Shown piece by piece: positions 8,169 to 17,985 of a stretch of 64,000 nucleotides of DNA. Origin of the DNA: Mariniplasma anaerobium (GTDB lineage: Bacteria; Bacillota_I; Bacilli_A; Acholeplasmatales; Acholeplasmataceae). The stretch's first letter is position 1, and each line of letters begins with the position of its first letter. The notes under the pieces are model-generated. The model worked only from the letters and a program-made list of their open reading frames with translations. It was not told where the DNA came from and did no database searches. Where the stretch lies: the NCBI RefSeq assembly GCF_016865445.1, contig NZ_AP024412.1, forward strand, positions 930,001 to 994,000. The letters are read 5' to 3'. A program made the position numbers and the translations under genes.

Positions 8169-9260
8169 ATGAAGGGATTATATGTTCATATCCCGTTTTG
8201 CGAGTCTATTTGTCACTATTGCGACTTTGTAAAAAGAGTTCCAAAAGATAAAAATATGATTGATCAATACTTAAAAGCCCTTCGTCAAGAGATTTTAAGC
8301 TATAAAGATCATTTTAAGTCTATAGAGACAATCTATATTGGTGGTGGTACACCAAGTATGTTAGATTTAAACCAATTAACTTTTTTATTTGAAAGTCTAA
8401 AAGATATAGCTCCAATTGAATATACGATTGAAGTTAATCCAGAAAGTTACACACCAGAAAAAGGAAAGTTATTTAAAACTTATGGTCTAAATCGTGTCAG
8501 TTTAGGTGTTCAAACATTTAATGCAGATTTATTGACTTATTTAAATAGAAAGCACACGAAACAACAAGTTTTTGATGTCGTAGAAGACTTGAAAAGATTG
8601 GATATCAAACAAATTAGTGTAGACTTAATTTATGCAATACCTAATCAAACTATGGACGATCTTAAATATGATTTAGAAATGATAGATCAATTAGATATCA
8701 CACATGTGTCTTGTTATTCATTAATTTTAGAAGAAAAAACATATTTTTATCATCAATATTTAAAAGGTAATTTTGAAGAAGTTGATCAAGATATTGAAGC
8801 TAACATGTATAAAATGGTTATTGATAACTTAAAGCTTCAAGGTTTTGAACATTATGAGATTTCAAATTTCCAAAAAAATGGACATCATTCACTTCATAAT
8901 TTAATCTATTGGACATTAGGTAGTTATATAGGATGTGGATTAGGTGCTCATGGATTTATTGATAACATGAGAACTTATAATCATAGACTATTAACTGAGT
9001 ATTTAATTAATCCAATGAAAAGTAGCGAATTTCAAGATGAAAAAACATTACTTCAAGATGAATTGATTTTTGGGTTAAGAAAAATTAAAGGTGTTTTAAT
9101 TAGTGATTTAGAACAAAAGTACAAAATCAAATTATTAGATGTATATCCAAAGATCAATGAAAAAATAGATCTTGGATTAGTTGAAATAAAAGATGGTTAT
9201 CTAAGACTTACTAAAACTGGAATATTTTTAGGTAATCAAGTATTTATGGTGTTTATATGA
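8169..9260 (+). CDS. hemW: Radical-SAM heme chaperone HemW (coproporphyrinogen oxidase-like)
   Basis: 363 residues. The radical-SAM CxxxCxxC motif is near the start (CESICHYC), preceded by YVHIPFC. GGGTPS and the HemW C-terminal domain (GLGAHGF, ...TYNH) follow. HemW is a heme chaperone rather than a true HemN; a role in an organism with limited heme use is unclear. It opens a four-gene plus-strand operon with xer, deoB and a membrane protein. Its stop overlaps the next start as ATGA (9257-9260). A TATAAT is present at 8140-8145, 23 bp before the ATG. Confidence 0.88.
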   Translation: MKGLYVHIPFCESICHYCDFVKRVPKDKNMIDQYLKALRQEILSYKDHFKSIETIYIGGGTPSMLDLNQLTFLFESLKDIAPIEYTIEVNPESYTPEKGKLFKTYGLNRVSLGVQTFNADLLTYLNRKHTKQQVFDVVEDLKRLDIKQISVDLIYAIPNQTMDDLKYDLEMIDQLDITHVSCYSLILEEKTYFYHQYLKGNFEEVDQDIEANMYKMVIDNLKLQGFEHYEISNFQKNGHHSLHNLIYWTLGSYIGCGLGAHGFIDNMRTYNHRLLTEYLINPMKSSEFQDEKTLLQDELIFGLRKIKGVLISDLEQKYKIKLLDVYPKINEKIDLGLVEIKDGYLRLTKTGIFLGNQVFMVFI

Positions 9261-10156
9261 AATATTTATTAAAAGATTTTGAATACTATCTAAAAAAAGA
9301 AAAAGGGTCATCTAAAAATACGGTGAGCTCTTATTTGAGAGACTTAAATCAATATCAAGTCTTTTTAGAGAAATATCATAAAATCACTCAACCAAAACAT
9401 ATTGAAAAAAAGCATATTGAAGGATACTTAAAAAGTCTAAATAAGAAACTATCTGGTAAAACAATTGCTAGAAAACTATCCTCTATCAAAAGCTTTCATC
9501 ATTTCTTACTCATAGAAAATGAAGTTGCTATTGATATTACAAAAGATTTTGCATCACCAAAAATCGAAAAAACACTACCTAAAGTACTATCAGTTGATGA
9601 GGTAGTAGCTATATTAGAACAAGTCGACAAACAAACTGATTTAGGTTTGAGAAACAAAGCATTACTAGAACTGATATATGGATCAGGCCTTAGAGTAAGT
9701 GAACTGCTTGATATTAAAATTGAAGATATTCATTTAAATCAAAGCTATGTTATCGTTCATGGTAAAGGTGATAAAGAAAGAATGGTTCCAATATCAGATA
9801 TGGCAAATATCGCTTTAAGAAAATATATGGTTGAATCTAGAGAACATTTACTTAAAGATAATCATACTAATGATTTATTTTTAAATCAAAATGGAAGTCG
9901 TTTATCTAGGCAAGGATTTTTTAAGATATTAAAAAAAATAGCCGCTGATGCAAATGTATCTGTTGAATGTTCACCACATACATTAAGGCATTCATTTGCA
10001 ACACATTTATTAGAAAATGGTATGGATTTAAGAACACTACAAACATTGCTTGGTCATGAAGATATATCGACCACACAAATTTATACTCATATTAGTCAAA
10101 AAAGAATAAAAGAAATATATCAAAAAGCACATCCACGTGCGAAGGAGGATTTATAA
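9257..10156 (+). CDS. Tyrosine recombinase XerC/XerD-like
   Basis: 299 residues, typical of Xer proteins. An N-terminal SAM-like core-binding domain (about 1-90) precedes a catalytic domain with all six key residues: Arg146 (GSGLRVSE), Lys170 (HGKGDKER), His241 and Arg244 ([10 protein letters not shown]), His267 (LLGHEDI) and nucleophile Tyr276 (IYTH). It would resolve chromosome dimers at dif. XerC versus XerD cannot be told by eye, and a sole-Xer system is possible. Overlaps hemW by 4 bp and deoB by 1 bp (TAATG). Confidence 0.9.
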   Translation: MKYLLKDFEYYLKKEKGSSKNTVSSYLRDLNQYQVFLEKYHKITQPKHIEKKHIEGYLKSLNKKLSGKTIARKLSSIKSFHHFLLIENEVAIDITKDFASPKIEKTLPKVLSVDEVVAILEQVDKQTDLGLRNKALLELIYGSGLRVSELLDIKIEDIHLNQSYVIVHGKGDKERMVPISDMANIALRKYMVESREHLLKDNHTNDLFLNQNGSRLSRQGFFKILKKIAADANVSVECSPHTLRHSFATHLLENGMDLRTLQTLLGHEDISTTQIYTHISQKRIKEIYQKAHPRAKEDL

Positions 10157-11337
10157 TGTATAAAAGAATATTTTTAATTGTCATGGACAGCCTAGGTATA
10201 GGCGAAGCACCAGACGCAAAGGATTATAATGATGTAGGAGCAAATACTATCGGTCATATTGCAGAAGCAATGGATCTAAAATTGCCTAATTTACAATCAC
10301 TAGGATATGGAAATATCGCACCTATAAAAAATGTTGAGCCAGTTAAACATCCACAAGCTTTCTACACTAAAGTTCAAGAAGCATCATTAGGTAAAGATAC
10401 AATGACAGGTCACTGGGAAATGATGGGTTTATATACAACTAAACCATTTCAAACATTTACTGATACTGGATTTCCTGACGAACTAATCAAAGAGTTAGAA
10501 GAAAAAACTGGAAGAAAAATTGTTGGAAATATTTCTGCTTCAGGAACTGAAATCATTAAAGAACTTGGAGAGCATCATATGAAGACAGGTGATTTAATTG
10601 TTTATACTTCAGCTGATTCAGTTTTACAAATTGCAATGCATGAAGATATCATTCCAATTAAAGAACAATATCGTATTTGTGAAATCGCAAGAGAATTAAT
10701 GATGAAACCTGAATGGAAGGTTGGACGTGTCATTGCTAGACCTTTCCTAGGTACTAATAAAGATGATTTTAAACGTACATCTAATAGACATGATTATGCA
10801 CTTAAACCATTTGATAAAACAGTTTTAAACTATTTAAGTGAAGCAAATTATGATGTAATTGCCTTAGGAAAAATCAATGATATTTTTGATGGTTATGGTA
10901 TTACTGAATTTAGTAAAACTAAATCAAATGATGATGGTATGAAGCAATTAACAGAAACAGCAGAAAAAGATTTCACAGGACTATGTTTTTTAAACTTAGT
11001 AGACTTTGATGCACTATATGGACATAGAAGAAATCCAATTGGATATGGTAAAGCAATCGAAGATTTCGATGGACAATTACCAGCATTTTTTGATAAATTA
11101 AATGATGATGATTTAGTCATGATTACAGCAGATCATGGTAATGATCCAATTCATCACGGGACAGATCATACGAGAGAATATGTACCACTTATCATTTATA
11201 CAAAAAGACATAAAGAAGGTAAAGCATTACCTTTATTAAAGACATTTGCTGATATGGGATATACAATCACAGATAACTTTAATACAGAAAAACCAAAACA
11301 TGGAAAATCGTTTTTGAAATACTTGGGTGATAAATAA
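10156..11337 (+). CDS. deoB: Phosphopentomutase
   Basis: 393 residues, full length. The alkaline-phosphatase-superfamily metal sites are visible: [12 protein letters not shown] at the N-terminus, the phosphorylated Thr in [12 protein letters not shown], and [16 protein letters not shown] near the C-terminus. It interconverts (deoxy)ribose 1- and 5-phosphate, linking nucleoside salvage to sugar catabolism in the cytosol. It lies inside the hemW operon, sharing a base with both neighbours' codons (TAATG at each side). Confidence 0.96.
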   Translation: MYKRIFLIVMDSLGIGEAPDAKDYNDVGANTIGHIAEAMDLKLPNLQSLGYGNIAPIKNVEPVKHPQAFYTKVQEASLGKDTMTGHWEMMGLYTTKPFQTFTDTGFPDELIKELEEKTGRKIVGNISASGTEIIKELGEHHMKTGDLIVYTSADSVLQIAMHEDIIPIKEQYRICEIARELMMKPEWKVGRVIARPFLGTNKDDFKRTSNRHDYALKPFDKTVLNYLSEANYDVIALGKINDIFDGYGITEFSKTKSNDDGMKQLTETAEKDFTGLCFLNLVDFDALYGHRRNPIGYGKAIEDFDGQLPAFFDKLNDDDLVMITADHGNDPIHHGTDHTREYVPLIIYTKRHKEGKALPLLKTFADMGYTITDNFNTEKPKHGKSFLKYLGDK

Positions 11338-12392
11338 TGTTAGATTGGATTAAGAATTTAGAACCAGAATTTTTGATTATATTTGTAGGCTTGCTACTTG
11401 CATTCATTATCAATATATTCATACTTATTAAAAGCAGTAAAACACTCGATTTAATAGGCAAGAGAGCTTTTAAATTAAATGAAGACTTAGTTATTAGAAG
11501 TGATAAAAAGATCGTTGATATACTCATTTCTAACACATCATTCATTAGTGTTAAAGTAGCTGCAGTAGGATACATATTTAAGAAAAACTTATTACCAATA
11601 AGTGAAGAAATCACCGAAATTGCACCTAGAGATTCTATCAAAATATCGATAGAAATTGATGCATTAAAAGCGTTTATTTTTAGTCAAGAAACAAAGCTTA
11701 AACGTTTGAAAATTTATGTTGAAGACACACTTGGTAGACGTACTTTAAAAAGAGCAAAAGACTCATATAGAGCACTTAAAAAAATGATTAAAGAAGAGAA
11801 AAAAGCCCAAAAATTACAAGCGAAAATAGAGCGTTTTAATACAGGAAAATATAATTTTATTGAACGTGTTGGATTAGTATTTAAGTTTATTTTTTCACCA
11901 TTTTCTAAACTAAATTACATCATTAAAAAAGGGTTAAATAAGAGACTTAAAGAACGTGAAGTTAAACTAAAATTGATGAAAAAAGAAAGAGAACATACAG
12001 CGTTTTTAAAATCAATTGCAGAAGATGATCGTCGTGATAAAGAGCTCTTTGATTTAGAAAATAAGATTGCTTTAGAACGTAGTGAAATTGAGAAACAACA
12101 ACAAGTGAAACATGAAAAATTCTTGTTAGAAAAGAAAAGATTAGCAGATGAAATGGCTGAATTAGAAGCACAAAAAGAACTAGAAAAACAAGAAGTATTA
12201 GAAGATGAAATGGCTAATGAAAAAGCCGATAATGAATCTAAAAAAACTGAAAAAACATCTAAAAAACAAGAAGAATTAACTGTTGTAAACGATGAAATAG
12301 CTTCTAAAAAATCTGAAAAAGATGATAAAATTATAGAAAAAAAAGGTTCAAATGAACCAATAAAAAAGAAAAAAATGGATAAAAAAAGTTAA
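11337..12392 (+). CDS. Membrane-anchored coiled-coil protein, unknown function
   Basis: 351 residues. One N-terminal membrane helix (about residues 12-33) is followed by a compact region (about 40-135) with a beta-rich look, then a long lysine/glutamate-rich coiled coil and a disordered, very basic tail (KKKKMDKKS). No known domain was recognised. The tail would face the cytoplasm or cell surface depending on orientation. It is the last gene of the hemW operon (TAATG overlap with deoB), followed by a bidirectional terminator. Possibly a lineage-specific envelope or cytoskeletal protein; this is inference. Confidence 0.7.
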   Translation: MLDWIKNLEPEFLIIFVGLLLAFIINIFILIKSSKTLDLIGKRAFKLNEDLVIRSDKKIVDILISNTSFISVKVAAVGYIFKKNLLPISEEITEIAPRDSIKISIEIDALKAFIFSQETKLKRLKIYVEDTLGRRTLKRAKDSYRALKKMIKEEKKAQKLQAKIERFNTGKYNFIERVGLVFKFIFSPFSKLNYIIKKGLNKRLKEREVKLKLMKKEREHTAFLKSIAEDDRRDKELFDLENKIALERSEIEKQQQVKHEKFLLEKKRLADEMAELEAQKELEKQEVLEDEMANEKADNESKKTEKTSKKQEELTVVNDEIASKKSEKDDKIIEKKGSNEPIKKKKMDKKS

Positions 12393-12418
12393 AAAAGAAG
12401 CTAAAAAAATAATAAAAA

Positions 12419-12455
12419 AAGCCTAAAACTTATTAAAAGTTTAGGCTTTTTTGTT
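12419..12455. terminator. Bidirectional terminator between convergent genes
   Basis: GCCTAAAACTT pairs with AAGTTTAGGC (one bulge), with A-run to the left and T-run to the right. It serves the hemW operon and the convergent membrane-protein gene. Confidence 0.85.
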
Positions 12456-13121
12456 ATTTATAAATATAAATTTAGTATCTATTTTATGTTTTAACCACAT
12501 TGAGATAAATGAAATTATTGCTATAAATGGTGCTATGATTACAAATATAAATGACCATAACCCTAACCATTCTCTGCTATATGTTTCTGGATCTAGAAAC
12601 GGATAAACATATCGTGCACTGTTAAAATCTGGCATCGTAATTACCATCAAATCACCATAAAAAGGTTCAATAATTAAGTACACACTTATTAAGAAAACGA
12701 CTGGATAAATCAAGCAGATCCAAAACTTTTTTATGGGTAAAACTTGCTCATAAAACAGAAAATAAAATATGATAAAAAGAAGTGGATTAACAGTATGTAA
12801 AACATGCTGAATGAGTTCAATATTTTCCATATATGGAGCTAATAAAATATGGAAAATAATTGCAGTAACTAGTACGTTGACAAGTGTGATAAAAATAAGA
12901 TATTTATACCAACTTTTATTGTGTAACTTTAAGATAAAAAATAGAGAAGTAATTGTTAAAAAGAGATTAGTTTGAGTTGTAAAATAAAAAGAAGTAACTA
13001 AAATAAACTCACCAAAATTTGAAGAATTAAAAGCTCTAATAACTTCTAAACTAATTCCATATAAACCTGATAAAAAAACTAAAAATGCAATATGATATTT
13101 ATATTTTAGTAATCGAATCAA
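12441..13121 (-). CDS. Pr6Pr-family membrane protein
   Basis: 226 residues with six predicted membrane helices. The FYFTTQTNLF segment, the HTVNP near the middle and the YVYPFLDP before the last helix resemble the Pr6Pr (FAR-17a/AIG1-like) family of integral membrane proteins. That family has no established bacterial function. It lies 11 bp downstream of the asparaginase gene on the same strand, so the two are probably co-transcribed. Length is normal. Confidence 0.65.
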   Translation of the reverse strand: MIRLLKYKYHIAFLVFLSGLYGISLEVIRAFNSSNFGEFILVTSFYFTTQTNLFLTITSLFFILKLHNKSWYKYLIFITLVNVLVTAIIFHILLAPYMENIELIQHVLHTVNPLLFIIFYFLFYEQVLPIKKFWICLIYPVVFLISVYLIIEPFYGDLMVITMPDFNSARYVYPFLDPETYSREWLGLWSFIFVIIAPFIAIISFISMWLKHKIDTKFIFINNKKA

Positions 13122-13132
13122 AATATCACCCT

Positions 13133-14110
13133 CTAGAAAAACAAAGCAATTTCTTTTAGATTTTTTGTCATACCTAATGCTAGCATGAGGCGTATTCTCG
13201 CCTTTTGAGAATTAAGATTATTAGTAAATATAACACCAAGTGTCTTTAATTGATGCCCTCCGCCAATATAACCATAGTTATCAAGGACTCTACCTTTTGG
13301 GCATCTTGATGTAAGGACTACAGGAATGTTATGATCGATTGCATTTTTGATTCCTTCAACCATTGATGGTGGGACATTGCCACGGCCAAGTGCTTCAATT
13401 ACAATTCCCTTTATTTTACTTTCAACTAGAAAGTTTAGTATAAGTGAACTACTACCTGCAGAAATTTTTACGATTTCTACATTTTGTTCAATAGCTTCTG
13501 GTCTTATGATTTTTCGAAAATCAGGAGCTTTTCTTGTATATATTACATTTTCTTGCTCAACGATTCCAATTGGCCCAAACTCTAAAGACTTGAAAGTGTC
13601 TAATGAAAGTGTATGAGATTTAGTAACTTCAGATGCTGTATTGACTTCATCATTTAAACAAACTAAAACACCTTTGTCTTTTGACTGATCATTAGAAGCA
13701 ACTAGTATAGAAGATACAAGATTACTCAATCCATCAAAACCTAATTCAGAGAAAGATCTCATGGATCCTGTAAAAACAACTGGCTTAGAAGAAGCTAAAT
13801 ATAGATCTAAAAAGTATGCAGTTTCTTCCAAAGTATCCGTCCCATGAGTGATGACAACACCATCAATTCTCGGCTCTTCAAGTAGTGAGTTGGTAAGCTT
13901 AGCCAGTTCAAACATGTCAGAAGGCGTGATGGCTGGAGAGGGTTTTAATGAGAAAAGTTTAGTCTCCAACACAACATTTTTTATCTCTTTAGATATGTCA
14001 TTTATGAGTTCATTTTGGTTGTCTATGATTTGGTTCATATTTGTATTATGATCGCGTTCCATAGATATTGTGCCACCAGTAAAGATGACTATTATTGTTT
14101 TTTTATTCAT
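13133..14110 (-). CDS. ansA: L-asparaginase (type I, cytosolic)
   Basis: 325 residues. The first catalytic Thr is in TGGTIS near the N-terminus, and the second motif is THGTDTLEETA. There is no signal peptide, pointing to the cytosolic type I enzyme (or the related Glu-tRNA amidotransferase subunit D fold). It hydrolyses L-asparagine to aspartate and ammonia. First gene of a two-gene minus unit; an extended -10 (TG-A-TACAAT) lies just upstream. The 1.3-kb gene-poor region lies before it. Confidence 0.9.
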   Translation of the reverse strand: MNKKTIIVIFTGGTISMERDHNTNMNQIIDNQNELINDISKEIKNVVLETKLFSLKPSPAITPSDMFELAKLTNSLLEEPRIDGVVITHGTDTLEETAYFLDLYLASSKPVVFTGSMRSFSELGFDGLSNLVSSILVASNDQSKDKGVLVCLNDEVNTASEVTKSHTLSLDTFKSLEFGPIGIVEQENVIYTRKAPDFRKIIRPEAIEQNVEIVKISAGSSSLILNFLVESKIKGIVIEALGRGNVPPSMVEGIKNAIDHNIPVVLTSRCPKGRVLDNYGYIGGGHQLKTLGVIFTNNLNSQKARIRLMLALGMTKNLKEIALFF

Positions 14111-14418
14111 ATTATCACCATTTATATTGTATCACAGATAGCGTACAATCGTATCAACAAATAACTAGTACAAAAGCAGTAAATAACGAGGGTCAGAGCA
14201 TTTATATAACCATAAGGTCGAAATAAGAAGGTAACGTAGTTATTAACTTATCCACAGCAAACCCACTAATAGCACGGTTAAGCATATAACTAATGGTTTA
14301 CATAATATATATTATACGAATAAACATAGAATGTGAAATAGAAGAATTGATGGTTTTATCACCATACTGTTATGCGCGTGACCATGATAAAAATATGCAA
14401 AATACACTTCTACCACTA

Positions 14419-14619
14419 TTAAATGACGTCATATTTTGTATATGAATGTAATAAATAAACACGAGAGTAGTTTTTGAGCGATCTAATATACTTCGGCTGT
14501 ATGAATGTATGTCTAAAGCCCTCAAAACGTGAAATGACGTCTTTTGGGTGTTTTTGCTCTAATTTTACATACCCTATTTTATCTACTAGTTCTTCTTCTA
14601 TGAATATGCATGTGTCTTG
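14419..14619 (-). pseudogene. Remnant of a small gene, copy A
   Basis: A 66-codon open frame without its own good start encodes ...KHPKDVISRFEGFRHTF... and ...YIRSLKNYSRVY.... The equivalent positions in copy B encode HTRFETL*NYK and YTIRSLKTRIA. The in-frame start-like ATG lies in another frame (ATG CAT ATT CAT AGA AGA), suggesting a frameshift. No family was recognised. Confidence 0.4.
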
Positions 14620-14735
14620 TTAATTGTTCACTTTTTTTAAAACCATGCTGGCGTGAGTTTATTTATTTTTATATGTGTATTTTAATCACAAAGTTTTTCC
14701 ACGCACACCATCTTATCTATTTTTAATAATCACTT

Positions 14736-14919
14736 CTATTCATCTATTACATATTGAAATACACTTTTATATAATCGTACTATTTTTGCTATACGTGTTT
14801 TAAGAGATCTAATTGTATAGTTGTTAAGCTTGTAGTTTTAAAGTGTCTCAAAACGTGTGTGGTATTATCCAATGAATTCTAAACTTTTTGTATCTTGTTC
14901 TTCTCTTCTGGTTATACAT
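14736..14919 (-). pseudogene. Remnant of a small gene, copy B
   Basis: Starting at an ATG (14919) it encodes MYNQKRRTRYKKFRIH..., then needs a frameshift and passes an in-frame stop before IRSLKTRIAKIVRLYK...DE and a stop. It is spaced and ordered like copy A, including the shared 11-mer CTCAAAACGTG (plus strand) and the shared GATCTAAT, 33 nt apart in both. Confidence 0.4.
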
Positions 14920-15228
14920 GTAGTATCTTCAGTTATTCAAGAAAATTCTTTCAATATGAAAATTAGCATTTTTATTTTTTAAGTTTTTAATGAGTTGTTT
15001 ATTTTAAGTAATGTTGTCTTTAGGATTCATGCCTATATTTAATAGACACTATAATAACTTGTAAATATCAAAAGTTACAGCATCACTCTTATAAATTAAA
15101 ATTTCATGACAACTACACCTAATTATTAAAATCACATATTTTTGTATTTTATTTTATTATATATAAATATTATAAACAATTAAAATACACATATAAGTTT
15201 ACAAATACTAAACTTATAAAAATAAAGA

Positions 15229-15248
15229 AAAGGCATATTGCTATACCT
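15229..15248 (-). terminator. Possible terminator of the hydrolase end of the long operon
   Basis: AAGGCATA pairs with TATACCTT (one mismatch) around a 4-nt loop, with A/T-rich flanks on both sides. It is about 190 bp downstream of the last hydrolase gene, so the assignment is tentative. Confidence 0.35.
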
Positions 15249-15435
15249 TCGTTTTTTTTATACATAACTATCTACTTTGTTAATCACTTAGTAATCTTAG
15301 TTAATATAGACTACTTATATTAATCAGAGCTAGATTCTTCTACTTTGATATACTCTATAATAAACTACAATAGTCCATAGTCTTTTAATGAACTATCATC
15401 TCATATAACATATCATCAGCATAATTATCATTGAC

Positions 15436-16227
15436 TTAATTAATCCAGTTTTTAATAAGTTCTATAATCTCTTCAGACTTTTCAAATATTGCAACATGCC
15501 CACAATCTTCTAATAACACAAGAATGCTATCTTCTATTTGTTCTTGCATAATCTTTGAAAACTTTGGAGGTTTAAGTATATCATCCTTACCGCAAATAAT
15601 AAGCGTAGGTGCCTTTATTTCATTTAATCGATTCGTCATATAGACATCATCATTAAACGTCTTATACAATATAATCTGTCCTTCTAAATAGCTTGGATCA
15701 ACATGTCTTGTTGCTTCTGCACGTTGTTCCAAAAAGGCCATATTTTCCTTCATAAATTTTGGTCCATATATGCTTTTTGCCATACCCCAAAAAAAGGCAT
15801 ATCCATCTTTCTTTTCACATAGATCAATCCATGAATTTATTTCATTAACCATATCTTGATCAGTCTCACTTACTGAGTCTATAATAACTAGTGATTTAAC
15901 AATCTCAGGAAATCTAAATCCAATATTTAAAGCAACTTCACCACCATAGCTAGTACCTACAAAATGAGCCTTATCAATATTTAAGTTTTTTAGTATTTGA
16001 ACAGTTTCTTTCGCATGTTCTTCGAAGGTATAAGCACAGGCAGGTTTATCAGATTTTAACTGACCCTTAAAATCATGAAGGATTATTCTATAACCTAATT
16101 TAACAAAAGGCTTCATAATTGCATACCAACTATTTGTTGATGCCATGACACCATTTAAAAATACAATCACTTCACCATTTGGATTTCCTAAATCTTCTAC
16201 AAATAATTCTAAGTCATTTATCTTCAT
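15436..16227 (-). CDS. Alpha/beta hydrolase 1 of the acyl-CoA operon
   Basis: 263 residues, a full-length single-domain alpha/beta hydrolase. Motifs: LNGVMAST (oxyanion region), nucleophile elbow GTSYGG, a late Asp in CGKDDILKPP and the final His in CGHVAIFEKSEE. The nucleophile is Ser, so it is an esterase or C-C hydrolase, not a PHA synthase. It closely resembles the third hydrolase (17163-17984), including LNG-xM-ST and GxSYGGEVALxxG/E, pointing to duplication. Last gene of the long minus operon. Substrate unknown; release of an acid for CoA transfer is inferred from context. Confidence 0.8.
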   Translation of the reverse strand: MKINDLELFVEDLGNPNGEVIVFLNGVMASTNSWYAIMKPFVKLGYRIILHDFKGQLKSDKPACAYTFEEHAKETVQILKNLNIDKAHFVGTSYGGEVALNIGFRFPEIVKSLVIIDSVSETDQDMVNEINSWIDLCEKKDGYAFFWGMAKSIYGPKFMKENMAFLEQRAEATRHVDPSYLEGQIILYKTFNDDVYMTNRLNEIKAPTLIICGKDDILKPPKFSKIMQEQIEDSILVLLEDCGHVAIFEKSEEIIELIKNWIN

Positions 16228-16247
16228 AAATTTATCTCCTTATAAAA

Positions 16248-16264
16248 AAAGGGCATAGCCCTTT
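16248..16264 (-). terminator. Short hairpin between hydrolase genes
   Basis: AAAGGGC-ATA-GCCCTTT with a T-run on the minus strand, overlapping the stop of hydrolase 2 and lying just before the ribosome site of hydrolase 1. It may reduce expression of the last gene. Confidence 0.6.
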
Positions 16265-17151
16265 TAGTAATTTATAAATTCTAAAATATCTTTGGTTAAT
16301 TGATCAGGAACATCTACTAATGGAGAATGTCCACAATTTTCATAAACAATTAATTTAGAACGTTTCTTTAAGGCGTTTACATTTTCTAAAACCATATATT
16401 CTGGAACTGTAATATCTTTGGTTGCCCATGTATGTAATACAGGTGCTTTTACTTTAGAAATATTGTTTGATCCAGCGTTGTACATATTGTGTTGATCTGA
16501 CATATTTAAGTTAGCCAAAGCCCAATCTGCATCTGCTAAATTTCTTTGTTTTAATGATTCATCAATCCATAATTTGTTGTCTTCTTTTGAAGGCTTATTT
16601 ACTGTATAAATAGTAACTCCAAATATGTAGCTTACAAAGTCAAAATTGCCTTCTTTTTGTGCATTAAGTAAAGGTAGTATTTGGACTGGGTCTTTTGCCA
16701 TTTCATCAGGTGATTCATAGACTTGACCAATCATTGGTTTGCCTAGTGCATCTTTTTTAAATATTGGATATCCACGGTGCGTTGTTGAGTTAATTAAAAC
16801 CAAATGTTCAACCATCAAAGGATAGTGTGCAGCAAACTCTAAAGCAACTCCTCCACCAAGTGACCAACCAATCACATCAGCTGATTTAATGTCTTTAGCT
16901 TCCATGAATAATTTAAGATCTTCAGCAAGGTCATAAAGTGATGAAATTCTTCTATAATATGTTGAATCACCAAAGCCTCTTAAGTCTGGAGCAATCACTC
17001 TTACATCTTTAGGTAATCTATCAAACAAAGGTGTGAAATGCAGTGATGATGAAAAATTACCATGTACTAACAAAATCACTTTTTCACCAGCGCCTTGTTC
17101 CACATAATGATAGACTTCACCATTTTTTAAAACGATTTTTCTTTTTTCCAT
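16264..17151 (-). CDS. Alpha/beta hydrolase 2 of the acyl-CoA operon
   Basis: 295 residues. Oxyanion HGNFSSS, acidic loop DLRGFGDS, nucleophile elbow GWSLGG with Ser, late Asp in WATKDITVPEY and the final His in CGHSPLVDVPD give a complete triad. A cap insertion lies at about residues 130-200. It is less similar to the other two hydrolases than they are to each other. It resembles the 3-oxoadipate enol-lactonase/epoxide hydrolase group in layout, but the substrate cannot be assigned. It sits 11 bp after hydrolase 3 in the operon. Confidence 0.8.
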   Translation of the reverse strand: MEKRKIVLKNGEVYHYVEQGAGEKVILLVHGNFSSSLHFTPLFDRLPKDVRVIAPDLRGFGDSTYYRRISSLYDLAEDLKLFMEAKDIKSADVIGWSLGGGVALEFAAHYPLMVEHLVLINSTTHRGYPIFKKDALGKPMIGQVYESPDEMAKDPVQILPLLNAQKEGNFDFVSYIFGVTIYTVNKPSKEDNKLWIDESLKQRNLADADWALANLNMSDQHNMYNAGSNNISKVKAPVLHTWATKDITVPEYMVLENVNALKKRSKLIVYENCGHSPLVDVPDQLTKDILEFINY

Positions 17152-17162
17152 TTTGTTACCTC

Positions 17163-17984
17163 CTATACTTGATAACTTGTTTGTTTGGTATTAATAAAAC
17201 CCAATACTAGAGATACAAAAACCATAGGTGTTTCATACATTGATGCATGTCCCACTCCAGGTAAAATCACTAGACTTGATTCTTTAATATGTTCGTTTAA
17301 ATATTTTTGATTATTGATTGGTGTTAGATAATCTTCATCAGCTGCAACAATCAACGTTGGAGCAGTTATTTGATCTAGTCTATCCCTAACATCATAGTGT
17401 TCTGCACTATTGGTTAAACGTTCCATAGCATCTAAGAAATCTGGGTTAGAAAAGATAGGTAATAAGATTTCTTCACGTTTCTTCATCCAGGCTAATCTTG
17501 ACTCATAAAAGCTTGGAGAATAGATAGCTGGAATGGTAGCTTGATAGTAAGTTTTACCATCTCTTGTTCTTCCAATTGAATTCCATTTATAACCGATTTC
17601 TGCAAGCCAAGGTGAGGTGTAAGGTGTCGTATTAAACAAAACGAGTCTATCGACTAAATTTGGATGTTTTACAGCGAATTCTAGCGCAACTTCTCCACCA
17701 TATGAAATACCTACAATACTTACTTTACTTAAATTTAATTCTTTAATTAATGCTTCTATAATTTGGACTTGTAGATCTTGTGTATAAACACTAGATTTTA
17801 ATTTTGCTGATTGACCTTGATCCAAAAAATCGAGTCTGATACACATATTGTTTTCAGAAAAAGATTCCATGAATGGTTCCCAGCTTTTCGTAGACATCAT
17901 AATACCATTTAAGATGACAAATGGTTTTCCTAAACCTTTAACATCATAATATATGTCTCGTCCTTTAAATATTAATTGTGCCAT
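17163..17984 (-). CDS. Alpha/beta hydrolase 3 of the acyl-CoA operon
   Basis: 273 residues from the ATG at 17984. An ATG 24 nt upstream (18008) lies inside the previous gene and lacks a ribosome site, whereas AAGGAG is 6 nt before the chosen ATG. Motifs: LNGIMMST, GISYGG (nucleophile Ser), Asp in AADEDYLTP and His in GVGHASMYETP. Paralogue of hydrolase 1. The start is 1 bp from the CoA-transferase stop, so translation is coupled to it. An acyl ester or thioester substrate is plausible given the partner gene. Confidence 0.8.
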   Translation of the reverse strand: MAQLIFKGRDIYYDVKGLGKPFVILNGIMMSTKSWEPFMESFSENNMCIRLDFLDQGQSAKLKSSVYTQDLQVQIIEALIKELNLSKVSIVGISYGGEVALEFAVKHPNLVDRLVLFNTTPYTSPWLAEIGYKWNSIGRTRDGKTYYQATIPAIYSPSFYESRLAWMKKREEILLPIFSNPDFLDAMERLTNSAEHYDVRDRLDQITAPTLIVAADEDYLTPINNQKYLNEHIKESSLVILPGVGHASMYETPMVFVSLVLGFINTKQTSYQV

Positions 17985-17985
17985 A

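Larger units (their letters stand above)
14111..15435. other. Gene-poor 1.3-kb region with two decayed gene copies
   Basis: No intact gene is present in a genome that is otherwise packed. On the minus strand two related fragments (14419-14619 and 14736-14919) look like remnants of a duplicated small gene. A perfect DnaA-box nonamer TTATCCACA is at 14250-14258 but stands alone. A hairpin with an AT-rich tail near 15229-15248 could terminate the hydrolase operon. The rest (about 14960-15220 and 15260-15430) shows nothing recognisable. Confidence 0.6.

Noticed and set aside
14250-14258. Perfect DnaA box TTATCCACA as a replication origin sign
   Set aside because: One isolated box; another lies in the IS right end. 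No dnaA, dnaN or box cluster nearby.
14465-14860. CRISPR-like repeats: two segments beginning near GTTTT and ending CTCAAAAC
   Set aside because: Only two copies, 326 bp apart, with poor identity in between and no regular spacing. Translation explains the similarity better (remnants of a duplicated gene). No cas genes are present.
15436-17984. Hydrolases as class III PHA synthases, given the PhaA/PhaB/PhaJ-like genes
   Set aside because: All three have Ser in the nucleophile elbow; PHA synthases use Cys, and no PhaC or phasin is seen.
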